A stretch of DNA of 15,427 bases from JBBSUX01 sp038234045 (GTDB lineage: Bacteria > Pseudomonadota > Gammaproteobacteria > Burkholderiales > Burkholderiaceae_C). Made by a program: the position numbers and the translations under genes. A model generated the notes under the pieces. That model saw only the letters and a program-made list of their open reading frames with translations, had not been told where the DNA came from and ran no database searches. The stretch spans positions 1 through 15,427 of the forward strand of contig JBBSUX010000053.1 of assembly GCA_038234045.1 (NCBI GenBank), written 5' to 3'. Of the stretch, positions 1 to 7,328 are shown in pieces (positions within the stretch are counted from its first letter, which is position 1; each line of letters starts with the position of its first letter).

Positions 1-1518
1 CGCGGCAAGCTGCTGCCGCGTGACCGGGTGCAGCTGCTGCTCGATCCCGGCACGCCGTTTCTGGAGATCGCGCCGCTGGCCGCGCATGAGATGTACCGCG
101 GCGATGCGCCGGGCGCGGGCCTGATCACGGGCATCGGACGCGTGTCCGGCGTGACCTGTCTGGTCGTGTGCAACGACGCGACGGTGAAGGGCGGCACCTA
201 TTACCCGATGACCGTGAAGAAGCATCTGCGCGCGCAGGAGATCGCGCAACAGAACCGGTTGCCCTGCATCTATCTGGTGGACAGCGGCGGCGCCAATCTG
301 CCGAATCAGGACGAGGTATTCCCCGATCGCGATCACTTCGGCCGCATCTTCTACAACCAGGCGCAGATGAGCGCGCAGGGCATTGGGCAGATTGCAGTAG
401 TGATGGGCAGCTGCACGGCAGGCGGCGCCTATGTGCCGGCGATGAGCGATGAATCCATCATCGTGAAGAACCAAGGCACGATCTTTCTGGGCGGCCCGCC
501 ATTGGTGAAGGCCGCTACGGGCGAGATCGTCACTGCTGAAGATTTGGGCGGCGGTGACGTGCACACGCGGCTTTCCGGCGTGGCCGACCATCTGGCGCAG
601 AACGATCTGCATGCGCTGGCGCTGGCGCGCTCGGCCGTGGCGCATCTGGGCGATGCGGCTCACGCTTCTTCTCCGGCGCGCAGCAAGCAGCCGCCGTCGG
701 GACATTCATCATCAAATAGGCCTCTAGCGCTTGGTAGTAAATCGCATCTAGCTCCTTTATTCGAAGCGAATGAGCTGTATGGTGTGATTCCCGCCGACAC
801 CCGCAAACCCTTCGATGTGCGCGAAATCATCGCGCGCATCGTCGATGGCTCGGAGTTCCATGAATTCAAGGCACGCTTCGGCAGCACGCTGGTGTGCGGC
901 TTTGCCGATATCGAGGGCATGCCGGTCGGCATCGTTGCCAACAACGGGATCCTGTTTTCTGAATCGGCACAGAAGGGCGCGCACTTCATCGAGCTGTGCT
1001 GCCAGCGTAAAACGCCGCTGGTTTTTCTGCAGAACATAACCGGGTTCATGGTCGGGCGTAAATCCGAAAACGAAGGCATTGCCCGCCACGGCGCCAAGAT
1101 GGTGACGGCGGTGGCCACGGCCAATGTGCCGAAGTTCACGGTGATCATCGGCGGCAGCTTCGGCGCCGGCAACTACGGCATGTGCGGCCGCGCTTTCAGC
1201 CCGCGCTTTCTCTGGATGTGGCCCAACGCGCGCATCAGCGTCATGGGCGGCGAGCAGGCGGCCAGTGTTCTGGCAACCGTCAAGCGCGACGGCATTGAAG
1301 GCAAGGGCGACGAGTGGAGCGCCGAAGAAGAAGAAGCTTTCAAGGCGCCGATTCGTCTGCAGTACGAAGAGCAGGGCGATCCTTATTACGCCACGGCGCG
1401 CCTGTGGGACGACGGCATCATCGATCCGGCCGATACGCGGCGAGTGCTGGCCTTGGGGCTGGCCGTCTCGCGCCATGCGCCGATTCCCGAGCCGAAGTTC
1501 GGCGTTTTCCGGATGTAG
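1..1518 (+). CDS. mccB: Methylcrotonoyl-CoA carboxylase, carboxyltransferase (beta) subunit, 5'-partial
   Basis: This is the carboxyltransferase subunit of 3-methylcrotonyl-CoA carboxylase. It moves CO2 from biotin on MccA to 3-methylcrotonyl-CoA, giving 3-methylglutaconyl-CoA in leucine degradation. The frame is open from base 1 (RGKLLPRDRVQLLLD), so the true start lies upstream; the GTG at 28 is internal. The 505 residues present contain both crotonase-like halves: GGAYVPAMSDE and FLGGPPLVKAATGE in the N-terminal half, then ELYGVIPADTRKPFDVRE, FLQNITGFMVG and GGSFGAGNYGMCGRAF in the C-terminal half, with the usual end PEPKFGVFRM. The linker between the halves (codons about 205-251 of the window) is about 20 residues longer than in homologues I recall. 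It contains an in-frame copy of a palindromic repeat (704-762). The conserved motifs on both sides are intact, so the protein is probably functional. MccA lies four genes downstream. Confidence 0.96.
   Translation, partial: RGKLLPRDRVQLLLDPGTPFLEIAPLAAHEMYRGDAPGAGLITGIGRVSGVTCLVVCNDATVKGGTYYPMTVKKHLRAQEIAQQNRLPCIYLVDSGGANLPNQDEVFPDRDHFGRIFYNQAQMSAQGIGQIAVVMGSCTAGGAYVPAMSDESIIVKNQGTIFLGGPPLVKAATGEIVTAEDLGGGDVHTRLSGVADHLAQNDLHALALARSAVAHLGDAAHASSPARSKQPPSGHSSSNRPLALGSKSHLAPLFEANELYGVIPADTRKPFDVREIIARIVDGSEFHEFKARFGSTLVCGFADIEGMPVGIVANNGILFSESAQKGAHFIELCCQRKTPLVFLQNITGFMVGRKSENEGIARHGAKMVTAVATANVPKFTVIIGGSFGAGNYGMCGRAFSPRFLWMWPNARISVMGGEQAASVLATVKRDGIEGKGDEWSAEEEEAFKAPIRLQYEEQGDPYYATARLWDDGIIDPADTRRVLALGLAVSRHAPIPEPKFGVFRM
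704..762 (-). repeat. Palindromic repeat copy A, in frame inside mccB (reverse orientation)
   Basis: Read on the minus strand, this stretch contains AAGCGCTAGAGGCCTATTT, preceded by GGAGCTAGATGCGA. It matches the intergenic copy at 6853-6907 and the uvrA copy at 14185-14259. It is about 41% GC (24 of 59 by my count) against roughly 60% around it. On the plus strand, frame 1 (the mccB frame) is open, while the other two frames meet TAG at 717 and 725. It encodes part of the interdomain linker, approximately SSSNRPLALGSKSHLAPL. The left half of the palindrome is degraded relative to the right half, which suggests an old insertion. Confidence 0.7.
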
Positions 1519-1624
1519 TCATGGCATTCTGACCTCCGTCGGGCGGAGCCCTCATTGGCGTGCAGCGGATTGCGCCAGTAGCAACTTGGACCCAGGCGCA
1601 GTCTTTTTCGGATGTGGCATCGCA

Positions 1625-1631
1625 AGAAGGA
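1625..1631 (+). promoter_or_regulatory. Ribosome binding site that sets the DinB-like start
   Basis: AGAAGGA lies four bases before the ATG at 1636. The in-frame ATG at 1612 has no comparable site, and its extra eight residues (MWHRKKEF) fall outside the conserved fold, so 1636 is preferred. Confidence 0.6.
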
Positions 1632-1635
1632 ATTT

Positions 1636-2208
1636 ATGGACCTGATCCGGTATTTCGCGAAACTCGCACGCTATCACGCTTGGGCCAGCGCAAGACTGTT
1701 GGAGGAGAGCCTGTCGCTCTTGACGGAGGATGAGTGGCGGCGCAACGGAGGACTGTTTTTCGGCTCGGTACATCGCACGTTGAACCACCTGCTGGTTGCC
1801 GACAACATCTGGTGGGGTCGATTTGTGGAGGGCCGTTCGGACAGGATCGCCCTCGATACCCAATTGCATGCCGATCGCGCCGAATTGGGCGCTGCCTTGA
1901 TGAGCGCAGCTAACCGCTGGGCGCCCTGGATCGAAACGCTTGACGATGCGCAGTTTGAGGGCGAACTGGTTTACACGCGCGGCAGTGGCGAAGCGGTTCG
2001 ATTGCCCTTCGCACCGACACTTGGTCACGTCTTCAACCACGCTACCCATCACCGCGGCCAGATCAGTGCGGCCCTTACTGCAATGGGCAAAAGCGCGCCT
2101 GAAATCGACTGGATCTATCAGCTGCAACAAGAGGCGCGTGATAGGCAGCAGTTTCACGCACTCCGCCGCGAGCCGGCTGCGATCCTCGGAGTTACCTATG
2201 ACCAATAG
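1636..2208 (+). CDS. DinB-family protein (putative metal-dependent, four-helix bundle)
   Basis: This is a 190-residue DinB/YfiT-like protein. It opens with the family's typical first helix (FAKLARYHAWASARLLE). It carries the three histidines expected to bind a metal ion: H51 in LNHLLVAD, and H135 and H139 in NHATHHRGQ. DinB proteins form four-helix bundles, and characterised relatives are thiol transferases or hydrolases; the substrate of this one is not visible in the sequence. The start at 1636 follows AGAAGGA. The 117 bp separating it from mccB show no clear promoter or terminator. Its 3' end overlaps the start of liuC by 11 bp, so the two are probably translationally coupled. DinB proteins are not known steps of leucine breakdown, so its role in the cluster is open. 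Confidence 0.85.
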   Translation: MDLIRYFAKLARYHAWASARLLEESLSLLTEDEWRRNGGLFFGSVHRTLNHLLVADNIWWGRFVEGRSDRIALDTQLHADRAELGAALMSAANRWAPWIETLDDAQFEGELVYTRGSGEAVRLPFAPTLGHVFNHATHHRGQISAALTAMGKSAPEIDWIYQLQQEARDRQQFHALRREPAAILGVTYDQ

Positions 2209-2986
2209 CCTTAGGCTGGAATCCATCGCCAGCGTCGCACGCATCACGCTGGACCGTCCCGACGTACGTAACGCCTTCAACGACGAAGTCATCGCCGACC
2301 TCGCCGAAGCGTTTCGCACTTTTGGCGCGCGCGACGACATCCGCTGCATCGTCATCGCTGCAGAAGGCCCGGCTTTCTGCGCCGGTGCCGACCTGAACTG
2401 GATGCGGCGCATGGCCGACTACACGCGCGACGAAAACCTTGCCGATGCCGGCAAACTCGCACAGATGCTGCGCATCATTGCCGAGTGCCCCAAGCCCACC
2501 ATTGCCCGCGTGCAGGGCGATGTATATGCGGGCGGTGTCGGCCTGGTGGCGGCATGCGACATGGCGGTGAGTGTGGATACCGCTTCGTTCTGCTTGAGCG
2601 AAGTGCGCATCGGCCTGGTGCCCGCGACCATCAGCCCTTATGTGATCCGCGCGATGGGCGCGCGTGCAGCGCAGCGCTATTTCCTCACGGCAGAGCGGTT
2701 CAGCGCGGCTGAGGCGCATCGCATCGGGCTGGTGCACGAGGTGGTGGAGTCAGCAGACGCGCTCGATGCGAAGGTGGCCGAATTGCTGAAGGTATTGACG
2801 GGATGCAGCCCCGCCGCCATCACCGCCTGCAAACAGCTGCTAAGCGACGTTGCCGGCCAGCTGATCGACGATGCGCTTGTGGAGCGCACGGTCGAAGGCA
2901 TCGCCGATATCCGCGCCAGCGCCGAAGGCAAGGAGGGCGTGCAGGCGTTCTTGCAGAAGCGCAAACCGTCATGGGTCGTATCGTGA
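2198..2986 (+). CDS. liuC: Enoyl-CoA hydratase/isomerase, probable 3-methylglutaconyl-CoA hydratase
   Basis: This 262-residue crotonase-fold protein is predicted to hydrate 3-methylglutaconyl-CoA to HMG-CoA, the step between MccAB and HMG-CoA lyase. Crotonase marks are visible: the oxyanion-hole segment CAGADLNWM (61-69), QGDVYAGGVGLVAACD (about 106-121, second oxyanion-hole glycines near 112-113), and SEVRIGLVPATISPYV with E135 as the probable catalytic acid. The ATG at 2198 follows GGAG at 2188-2191 and lies inside the last codons of the DinB-like gene. The open frame extends upstream to 1940, but that part only shadows the DinB gene. Assignment to methylglutaconyl-CoA rather than another enoyl-CoA rests on its position between mccB and mccA and on resemblance to LiuC-type sequences; the fold alone does not decide the substrate. 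Confidence 0.9.
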   Translation: MTNSLRLESIASVARITLDRPDVRNAFNDEVIADLAEAFRTFGARDDIRCIVIAAEGPAFCAGADLNWMRRMADYTRDENLADAGKLAQMLRIIAECPKPTIARVQGDVYAGGVGLVAACDMAVSVDTASFCLSEVRIGLVPATISPYVIRAMGARAAQRYFLTAERFSAAEAHRIGLVHEVVESADALDAKVAELLKVLTGCSPAAITACKQLLSDVAGQLIDDALVERTVEGIADIRASAEGKEGVQAFLQKRKPSWVVS

Positions 2987-3005
2987 AATCGGGCGGAGCC
3001 AGCGC

Positions 3006-3707
3006 ATGAACCTGCCGCAATTCGACATGACTCAGCTGATGGTGCTGGCGGCCGCTCTCGGCTGGGCCAGCGGCATCAGGCTTTATCTGGTGGTGTTGCT
3101 GGTGGGACTTTCCGGCTACCTCGGCTGGGTGCCGTTGCCAGGTGGCCTGCAGTTGCTCGCGCATCCGGGCGTGATCGCTGCCAGCGGCTTCATGGTGGTG
3201 GCGGAATTTCTGGCCGACAAGGTGCCGGGCGTGGATTCGCTATGGGACGCCGTTCATACCGTCATCCGCATACCGGCGGGTGCTGCTTTGGCTGCCGGCT
3301 TGTTCACCGCTGACCACCAGGCCATGGCGGTGGTTGCCGCACTGCTCGGCGGCGGCCTTGCCGCCACCGCCCATGCCGCCAAGGCCACTACGCGCGCGGC
3401 CATCAACACCTCGCCCGAACCCTTCAGCAATGTAGGCGCCTCGCTGGTCGAAGACGCGATGGTGCCTACCGGTCTTTGGCTGGCGCTGGCGCATCCGCTG
3501 GTATTCGCCGTCGCGCTAGTTGTGGTGCTGGCGATCAGCGTGTGGCTCATTCACACCTGCTGGCATTTCGTGCGCCGCTTGCTGCGGCGACTGACGCGCA
3601 TCTTCAGCGGTCGCGGCGATCCTGGCTCCTCCCGTTTTGACGCAACCTTCCGGCCGTCGGCCGATGACGATCAGCGTCTGGTGGGTATGGACCGGGACAA
3701 GGTCTGA
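3006..3707 (+). CDS. DUF4126 family membrane protein
   Basis: This is a 233-residue, mostly hydrophobic protein of the DUF4126 type. About five membrane segments can be seen: around residues 9-40, 50-65 (HPGVIAASGFMVVAEFL), 85-120 (IRIPAGAALAAGLF, then MAVVAALLGGGLAA), and 158-188. It ends in a basic, then polar cytoplasm-like tail (RRLLRRLTRIFSGRGD). Features typical of the family are the early GWASGIRLYLVVLLVG and the glycine/alanine-rich AAKATTRAAINTSPEPFSN. The ATG at 3006 follows GGAG (2995-2998), only 19 bp after liuC, so it is probably cotranscribed. No biochemical function is established for the family to my knowledge. Being embedded between liuC and mccA suggests a membrane role tied to this catabolic locus, but that is inference from position only. 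Confidence 0.85.
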   Translation: MNLPQFDMTQLMVLAAALGWASGIRLYLVVLLVGLSGYLGWVPLPGGLQLLAHPGVIAASGFMVVAEFLADKVPGVDSLWDAVHTVIRIPAGAALAAGLFTADHQAMAVVAALLGGGLAATAHAAKATTRAAINTSPEPFSNVGASLVEDAMVPTGLWLALAHPLVFAVALVVVLAISVWLIHTCWHFVRRLLRRLTRIFSGRGDPGSSRFDATFRPSADDDQRLVGMDRDKV

Positions 3708-3768
3708 CAGTGTTGGTGCTCGGCGCGCGCAACGGATCGAGAAGACTCTACTTTTGAGAGCAATCCTT

Positions 3769-5799
3769 ATGTTTAAAAAAATCCTGATCGCTAATCGTGG
3801 AGAGATTGCCTGCCGGGTCGCGGCCACGGCGCGTCGCATGGGCATTCGTACCGTTGCCGTTTTTTCCGATGCCGATGCACATGCAAAACATGTTGCGGCA
3901 TGTGACGAGGCTGTGCACGTCGGCGCGAGTGCCCCGCGCGAAAGTTATCTGCAGTGGCAACGCATCCTGGATGCCGCGCGATCAACGGGCGCAGAGGCGG
4001 TACATCCGGGATACGGCTTTCTGAGCGAGAACGAAGAGTTCGCCCAGACGTGTGCTGATGCCGGACTGGTCTTCATCGGCCCGCCGCCGTCCGCCATCCG
4101 CGCGATGGGCCTCAAGGCGGAATCCAAGCAGCTGATGGAAAAGGCGGGAGTGCCGTTGACGCCGGGCTATCACGGCAGCGATCAGGATCCGGATCTGCTG
4201 CAGCGCGAAGCCGACCGCATCGGTTACCCGGTGCTGATCAAGGCCAGTGCCGGTGGTGGCGGCAAGGGCATGCGGGCGGTCGAGAAGGCAGAAGACTTTG
4301 CGGCAGCACTCGCATCGTGCCGGCGCGAAGCCAGCAACAGTTTTGGCGACGACGCGGTGCTGGTCGAAAAATACGTGCAGCGTCCACGGCATATCGAAAT
4401 CCAGGTGTTCGGCGATACGCAGGGCCATTTCGTTTATCTGTTCGAGCGCGATTGCTCGGTGCAGCGGCGCCACCAGAAGGTGCTGGAGGAAGCGCCTGCG
4501 CCCGGCATGACTGAAGCCATGCGCGCAGAGATGGGCGCCGCCGCTGTGGCTGCAGCACGAGCCGTGAATTACGTCGGCGCTGGAACGGTGGAATTTATCG
4601 TCGAGCAGCGCGACGGTGGCGACATGCGGTTTTTCTTCATGGAAATGAACACACGCCTGCAGGTGGAGCACCCGGTGACCGAGGCGATCACCGGGCTCGA
4701 TCTGGTCGAGTGGCAGCTGCGCGTGGCATCGGGTGAACCGCTGCCGCTGCGACAGGACCAGTTGCGCATTCACGGCCATGCGATTGAGGCGCGCATCTGC
4801 GCCGAGAACCCCGACAAGCAGTTCTTGCCGACGACCGGCGTGCTGAACGTCTATCGCAAGCCCGATGCATCCGCATTCGAGCGGGCGCCATTCGACGGCC
4901 CCGGCACGGCAGTGCGTATTGACGATGGCGTGCGCCAAGGTGACCGCATCTCGCCGTTTTACGATTCGATGATCGCCAAGCTGATCGTGCATGGCGCAAC
5001 GCGCGAAGAAGCACTGGCGCGGCTCGATGCGGCGCTGGCGCAGACGCACATCGTCGGCTTGGCCACCTACGTGCAGTTTCTAAGGCGCGTGGTGCAAAGC
5101 CCGTCGTTTGCCGAAGCGCGGCTCGATACCGCGCTGATCGAGCGCGAGCGCACCGTATTGTTCGGCCGGGAGTCGTTGGGTCTGCCGCTGGCCGCTGCTG
5201 CGGTGGTGGCAGACATCTTGCGGCTGGAAGCGCAGACCGAGCGCGCCGGCGACCCCTTCAGCCGGCGTGACGGCTGGCGCTCGCATGGTGCCATGCGGCG
5301 AAGCTTTGATCTGGAGTTTGGTGGCAAGGCCTGCCAGGCAATCGTCGAGCGTGACCTGGAAGGTGCGTTGCACCTGCAGGTGGGTGAAGCCAAGGGGCTA
5401 CTGCGCTGGGTACCGGCAGCGGATCAATCCGAAGCGCTCGATATCGACTACGAGCCGGTCGGTCGCCGTATCGTTTTTGTAGAGAAAAACAAAGCGGTCA
5501 CCCATATATTCTGTGCGCAAGGCGCTACGCAAATCATAGTGAATGATCCGATGGCTCACGCTGGAGAGGCACAAACCGAAGGGGGGCGGCTTACAGCTCC
5601 CATGCCGGGAAAGGTCTTGTCGTTCTCCATCAAGACCGGCGATAAGGTGCGCAAGGGGCAGCCGCTCGCGGTGATGGAGGCGATGAAGATGGAGCACACC
5701 ATCAACGCACCAGCCGATGGTGTGGTGGCCGAGCTTATGTACGCGCCCGGTGATCAGGTGACCGAGGGCGCGGAGTTGCTGCGGATGGCGACGCTGTAA
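3769..5799 (+). CDS. mccA: Methylcrotonoyl-CoA carboxylase, biotin-containing (alpha) subunit
   Basis: This 676-residue biotin carboxylase/biotin carrier subunit works with MccB to carboxylate 3-methylcrotonyl-CoA. Order of parts: N-terminal biotin carboxylase domain (MFKKILIANRGEIACRV), ATP-grasp glycine loop IKASAGGGGKGMR (K158), ERDCSVQRRHQKVLEEAP, the metal-binding block MEMNTRLQVEHPV (from residue 291), a middle domain linking to MccB, and a C-terminal biotinyl domain. The biotinylated lysine is K640 in VMEAMKMEHT, about 35 residues from the end, as expected. The ATG at 3769 follows GAGAG. An in-frame GTG upstream (3637) only shadows the DUF4126 gene, and homologues begin at MFKKILIANRGE. 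It lies 61 bp after the DUF4126 gene and is the last assigned leucine-pathway gene before the 519-bp gap. No missing motifs were seen. Confidence 0.97.
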   Translation: MFKKILIANRGEIACRVAATARRMGIRTVAVFSDADAHAKHVAACDEAVHVGASAPRESYLQWQRILDAARSTGAEAVHPGYGFLSENEEFAQTCADAGLVFIGPPPSAIRAMGLKAESKQLMEKAGVPLTPGYHGSDQDPDLLQREADRIGYPVLIKASAGGGGKGMRAVEKAEDFAAALASCRREASNSFGDDAVLVEKYVQRPRHIEIQVFGDTQGHFVYLFERDCSVQRRHQKVLEEAPAPGMTEAMRAEMGAAAVAAARAVNYVGAGTVEFIVEQRDGGDMRFFFMEMNTRLQVEHPVTEAITGLDLVEWQLRVASGEPLPLRQDQLRIHGHAIEARICAENPDKQFLPTTGVLNVYRKPDASAFERAPFDGPGTAVRIDDGVRQGDRISPFYDSMIAKLIVHGATREEALARLDAALAQTHIVGLATYVQFLRRVVQSPSFAEARLDTALIERERTVLFGRESLGLPLAAAAVVADILRLEAQTERAGDPFSRRDGWRSHGAMRRSFDLEFGGKACQAIVERDLEGALHLQVGEAKGLLRWVPAADQSEALDIDYEPVGRRIVFVEKNKAVTHIFCAQGATQIIVNDPMAHAGEAQTEGGRLTAPMPGKVLSFSIKTGDKVRKGQPLAVMEAMKMEHTINAPADGVVAELMYAPGDQVTEGAELLRMATL

Positions 5800-5876
5800 G
5801 GACTCCCGGCCTTGCATCCTGCCCGGTGACGCTTGGGCGTCCGGACGCCGAGGTCATCAGTGGCAGACTGCCGCCC

Positions 5877-6809
5877 ATGCACATTACCGTCACTTTTCAG
5901 GGCACAAAGCCCGAGCCTTGGATTGAGGGCCTGCAAGCCGAGCTGGCCGATCTGCCGGCGCTCACCATCGATGCATGGCAGCCCGGCGCACCGCCGGCGG
6001 ACTATGCGGTGGTGTGGACGCCTTCGCAGCAGTTCATCGACGAGCAGTCGTCCCTGAAGGCCATTTTCAATATCGGCGCAGGGGTCGATGCCTTGATGGC
6101 GCTGCGCATTCCCGCAACCACTGCGGTAGTGCGGCTCGACGACACGGGCATGAGCGTTCAGATGGCCGAGTTTGTCACGCATGCGGTGATTCGCCACTTT
6201 CGCGAGTTTGCGGAGTACGACGCCGACATGCGGATTGCCAAAAAATGGTCGTACCGCAAGCCGCTGAATCGCGAAGATTTACCCGTGGGCGTAATGGGGC
6301 TCGGCATCCTCGGAGAGCGCGTGGCGCGAGCTTTGAAAGGCTTCGAATATCCGGTGCGCGGATGGAGTCGTTCACCGAAGAAAATCGACGGCGTCGAATG
6401 TTTTTCTGGAATGGAGCAGCTGGATTCTTTCCTCGCGGGAACACGCATCCTCGTCTGCCTGTTGCCCCTCACGACCGAGACCGAGAACATCCTGAATCGC
6501 CGCACGCTATCGCGCTTGCTGCCCGGCGCCTACCTGATCAACGTGGCGCGGGGCGCGCATCTGGTGGAAGACGATCTGCTGGCGCTGTTGAAGGAAGGTC
6601 ACTTGACCGGCGCGGCGCTGGATGTGTTTCGCAAGGAGCCACTTCCACCCGGCCATCCGTTCTGGGACGAACCAAGGATCACGCTGACTCCGCACACCTC
6701 GGCCCGCACGTTGCGCGATGAGAGCATCCGCCAGATAGCGGGAAAGATCCGCGCTCTCGAAGCGGGAGAAAAGGTGGCGGGAGTGGTTGATCCTGCCAAG
6801 GGTTATTGA
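5877..6809 (+). CDS. ghrA: D-isomer 2-hydroxyacid dehydrogenase, GhrA-type glyoxylate/hydroxypyruvate reductase
   Basis: This 310-residue NAD(P)H-dependent 2-hydroxyacid dehydrogenase is of the GhrA kind, which reduces glyoxylate and hydroxypyruvate to glycolate and glycerate in the cytosol. The Rossmann glycine motif GVMGLGILGERVARAL is present. The catalytic triad can be read directly: R225 (NVARGAHLVE), E254 (DVFRKEPLP) and H273 (TPHTSAR). The short flavodoxin-like N-terminus (MHITVTFQG) and the length also fit GhrA rather than the longer SerA or GhrB types. The ATG at 5877 is chosen because conserved sequence starts there; the ribosome binding site is weak, and a GTG at 5826 would only add unconserved residues. 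It lies 77 bp after mccA on the same strand. Leucine degradation needs no such enzyme, so its substrate in this setting could be another branched 2-oxoacid. Confidence 0.88.
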   Translation: MHITVTFQGTKPEPWIEGLQAELADLPALTIDAWQPGAPPADYAVVWTPSQQFIDEQSSLKAIFNIGAGVDALMALRIPATTAVVRLDDTGMSVQMAEFVTHAVIRHFREFAEYDADMRIAKKWSYRKPLNREDLPVGVMGLGILGERVARALKGFEYPVRGWSRSPKKIDGVECFSGMEQLDSFLAGTRILVCLLPLTTETENILNRRTLSRLLPGAYLINVARGAHLVEDDLLALLKEGHLTGAALDVFRKEPLPPGHPFWDEPRITLTPHTSARTLRDESIRQIAGKIRALEAGEKVAGVVDPAKGY

Positions 6810-6825
6810 GGTGCTGCAGAGCTTC

Positions 6826-6854
6826 CTGGATTGAAGAGAAGTACTTCAATCTAG
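6826..6854. terminator. Stem-loop after ghrA, possible weak terminator
   Basis: CTGGATTGAAG (6826-6836) pairs with CTTCAATCTAG (6844-6854), with one G-T pair and a 7-base loop, beginning 17 bp after the ghrA stop. The stem is AT-rich and no T-run follows, so intrinsic termination would be weak. Its right arm runs into the start of the palindromic repeat copy, so it may instead be part of that element's structure. Confidence 0.35.
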
Positions 6855-6907
6855 TAGCTAGTGGCGCTTGATGGATATGCGCTTGAGGCCTATTTCTATC
6901 ATAACTT
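6853..6907 (+). repeat. Palindromic repeat copy B, intergenic
   Basis: This copy reads TAGTAGCTAGTGGCGCTTG, a short loop, then ATGCGCTTGAGGCCTATTT and CTATCATAAC. The right half lines up with copies at 704-762 (reverse strand) and 14185-14259: GCGCTNGAGGC, then a T/A-rich tail with ATCAT or ATGAT. The two GCGC cores (6864-6867 and 6879-6882) are the inner arms of the palindrome. It is the only one of the three copies outside a gene. Confidence 0.7.
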
Positions 6908-6962
6908 CTGGATAGGTGCGAGTGGGACATCGTGGGCTGAAGCGCAGGGGCTGCCGCCTGCA

Positions 6963-7121
6963 CCTCATGCCTTCCGAAATCGGCTTCGGCGGCCGCCCCA
7001 GCACTTCTTGAACGTTCGGGCGGATGTCAGGGAGTCTCAAGTCCGCTGCCAGGTCGTCCGTACCGACTCTAAGGATGTCGGGTGCAGGTCGAAGCCGATT
7101 TCGGAAGAATGAGGCATGAGG
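6963..7121. repeat. Long imperfect inverted repeat (26 paired bases)
   Basis: TTCCGAAATCGGCTTCG (6972-6988) is the exact reverse complement of 7090-7106. Outside it, CCTCATGCC (6963-6971) is the exact reverse complement of 7113-7121, with a six-base bulge (7107-7112) on the right arm. The loop is 101 bases. CCTGCACC also occurs at 6957-6964 and again at 7128-7135. No transposase frame or clear target duplication is visible. It could be a mobile-element remnant, a structured RNA or an attenuator-like leader. Confidence 0.6.
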
Positions 7122-7328
7122 CTTTGGCCTGCACCCGGCATCCGTCTCACTACGGACCCGACACCCAACCTTGAGCCCGGTATCACGCTGCATCCCGCAC
7201 GCGCCCAAACAACAGTGATCCCATCGCGAGAAGTGACGGCACCAATCACCTTTGGTGGCATTGGTCCAACGCTGGGCGCCGACAATAGGCATCACTACCC
7301 CTTCAAATCCGTTGAGCGCGAGATTGCC

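Larger units (their letters stand above)
6810..7328 (+). other. 519-bp intergenic region between ghrA and HMG-CoA lyase
   Basis: I found no convincing gene here. Open frames on both strands have low-complexity, arginine/proline-rich translations and no recognisable motif. It contains a hairpin with an 11-bp stem at 6826-6854 (one G-T pair, no T-run after it), a copy of the palindromic repeat (6853-6907), and a long imperfect inverted repeat (6963-7121). The remaining 200 bp up to the HMG-CoA lyase start probably hold that gene's promoter, but no good -35/-10 pair stood out. Confidence 0.6.

Noticed and set aside
3982..5049. 355-codon antisense open frame inside mccA
   Set aside because: The sense strand encodes unmistakable biotin carboxylase motifs throughout; the antisense product is rich in His, Arg and Cys with no family features.
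5479..5560. AT-richer patch in mccA considered as a fourth copy of the palindromic repeat
   Set aside because: It lacks the AAGCGCTAGAGGC core, and the protein aligns with other MccA sequences there without extra residues.
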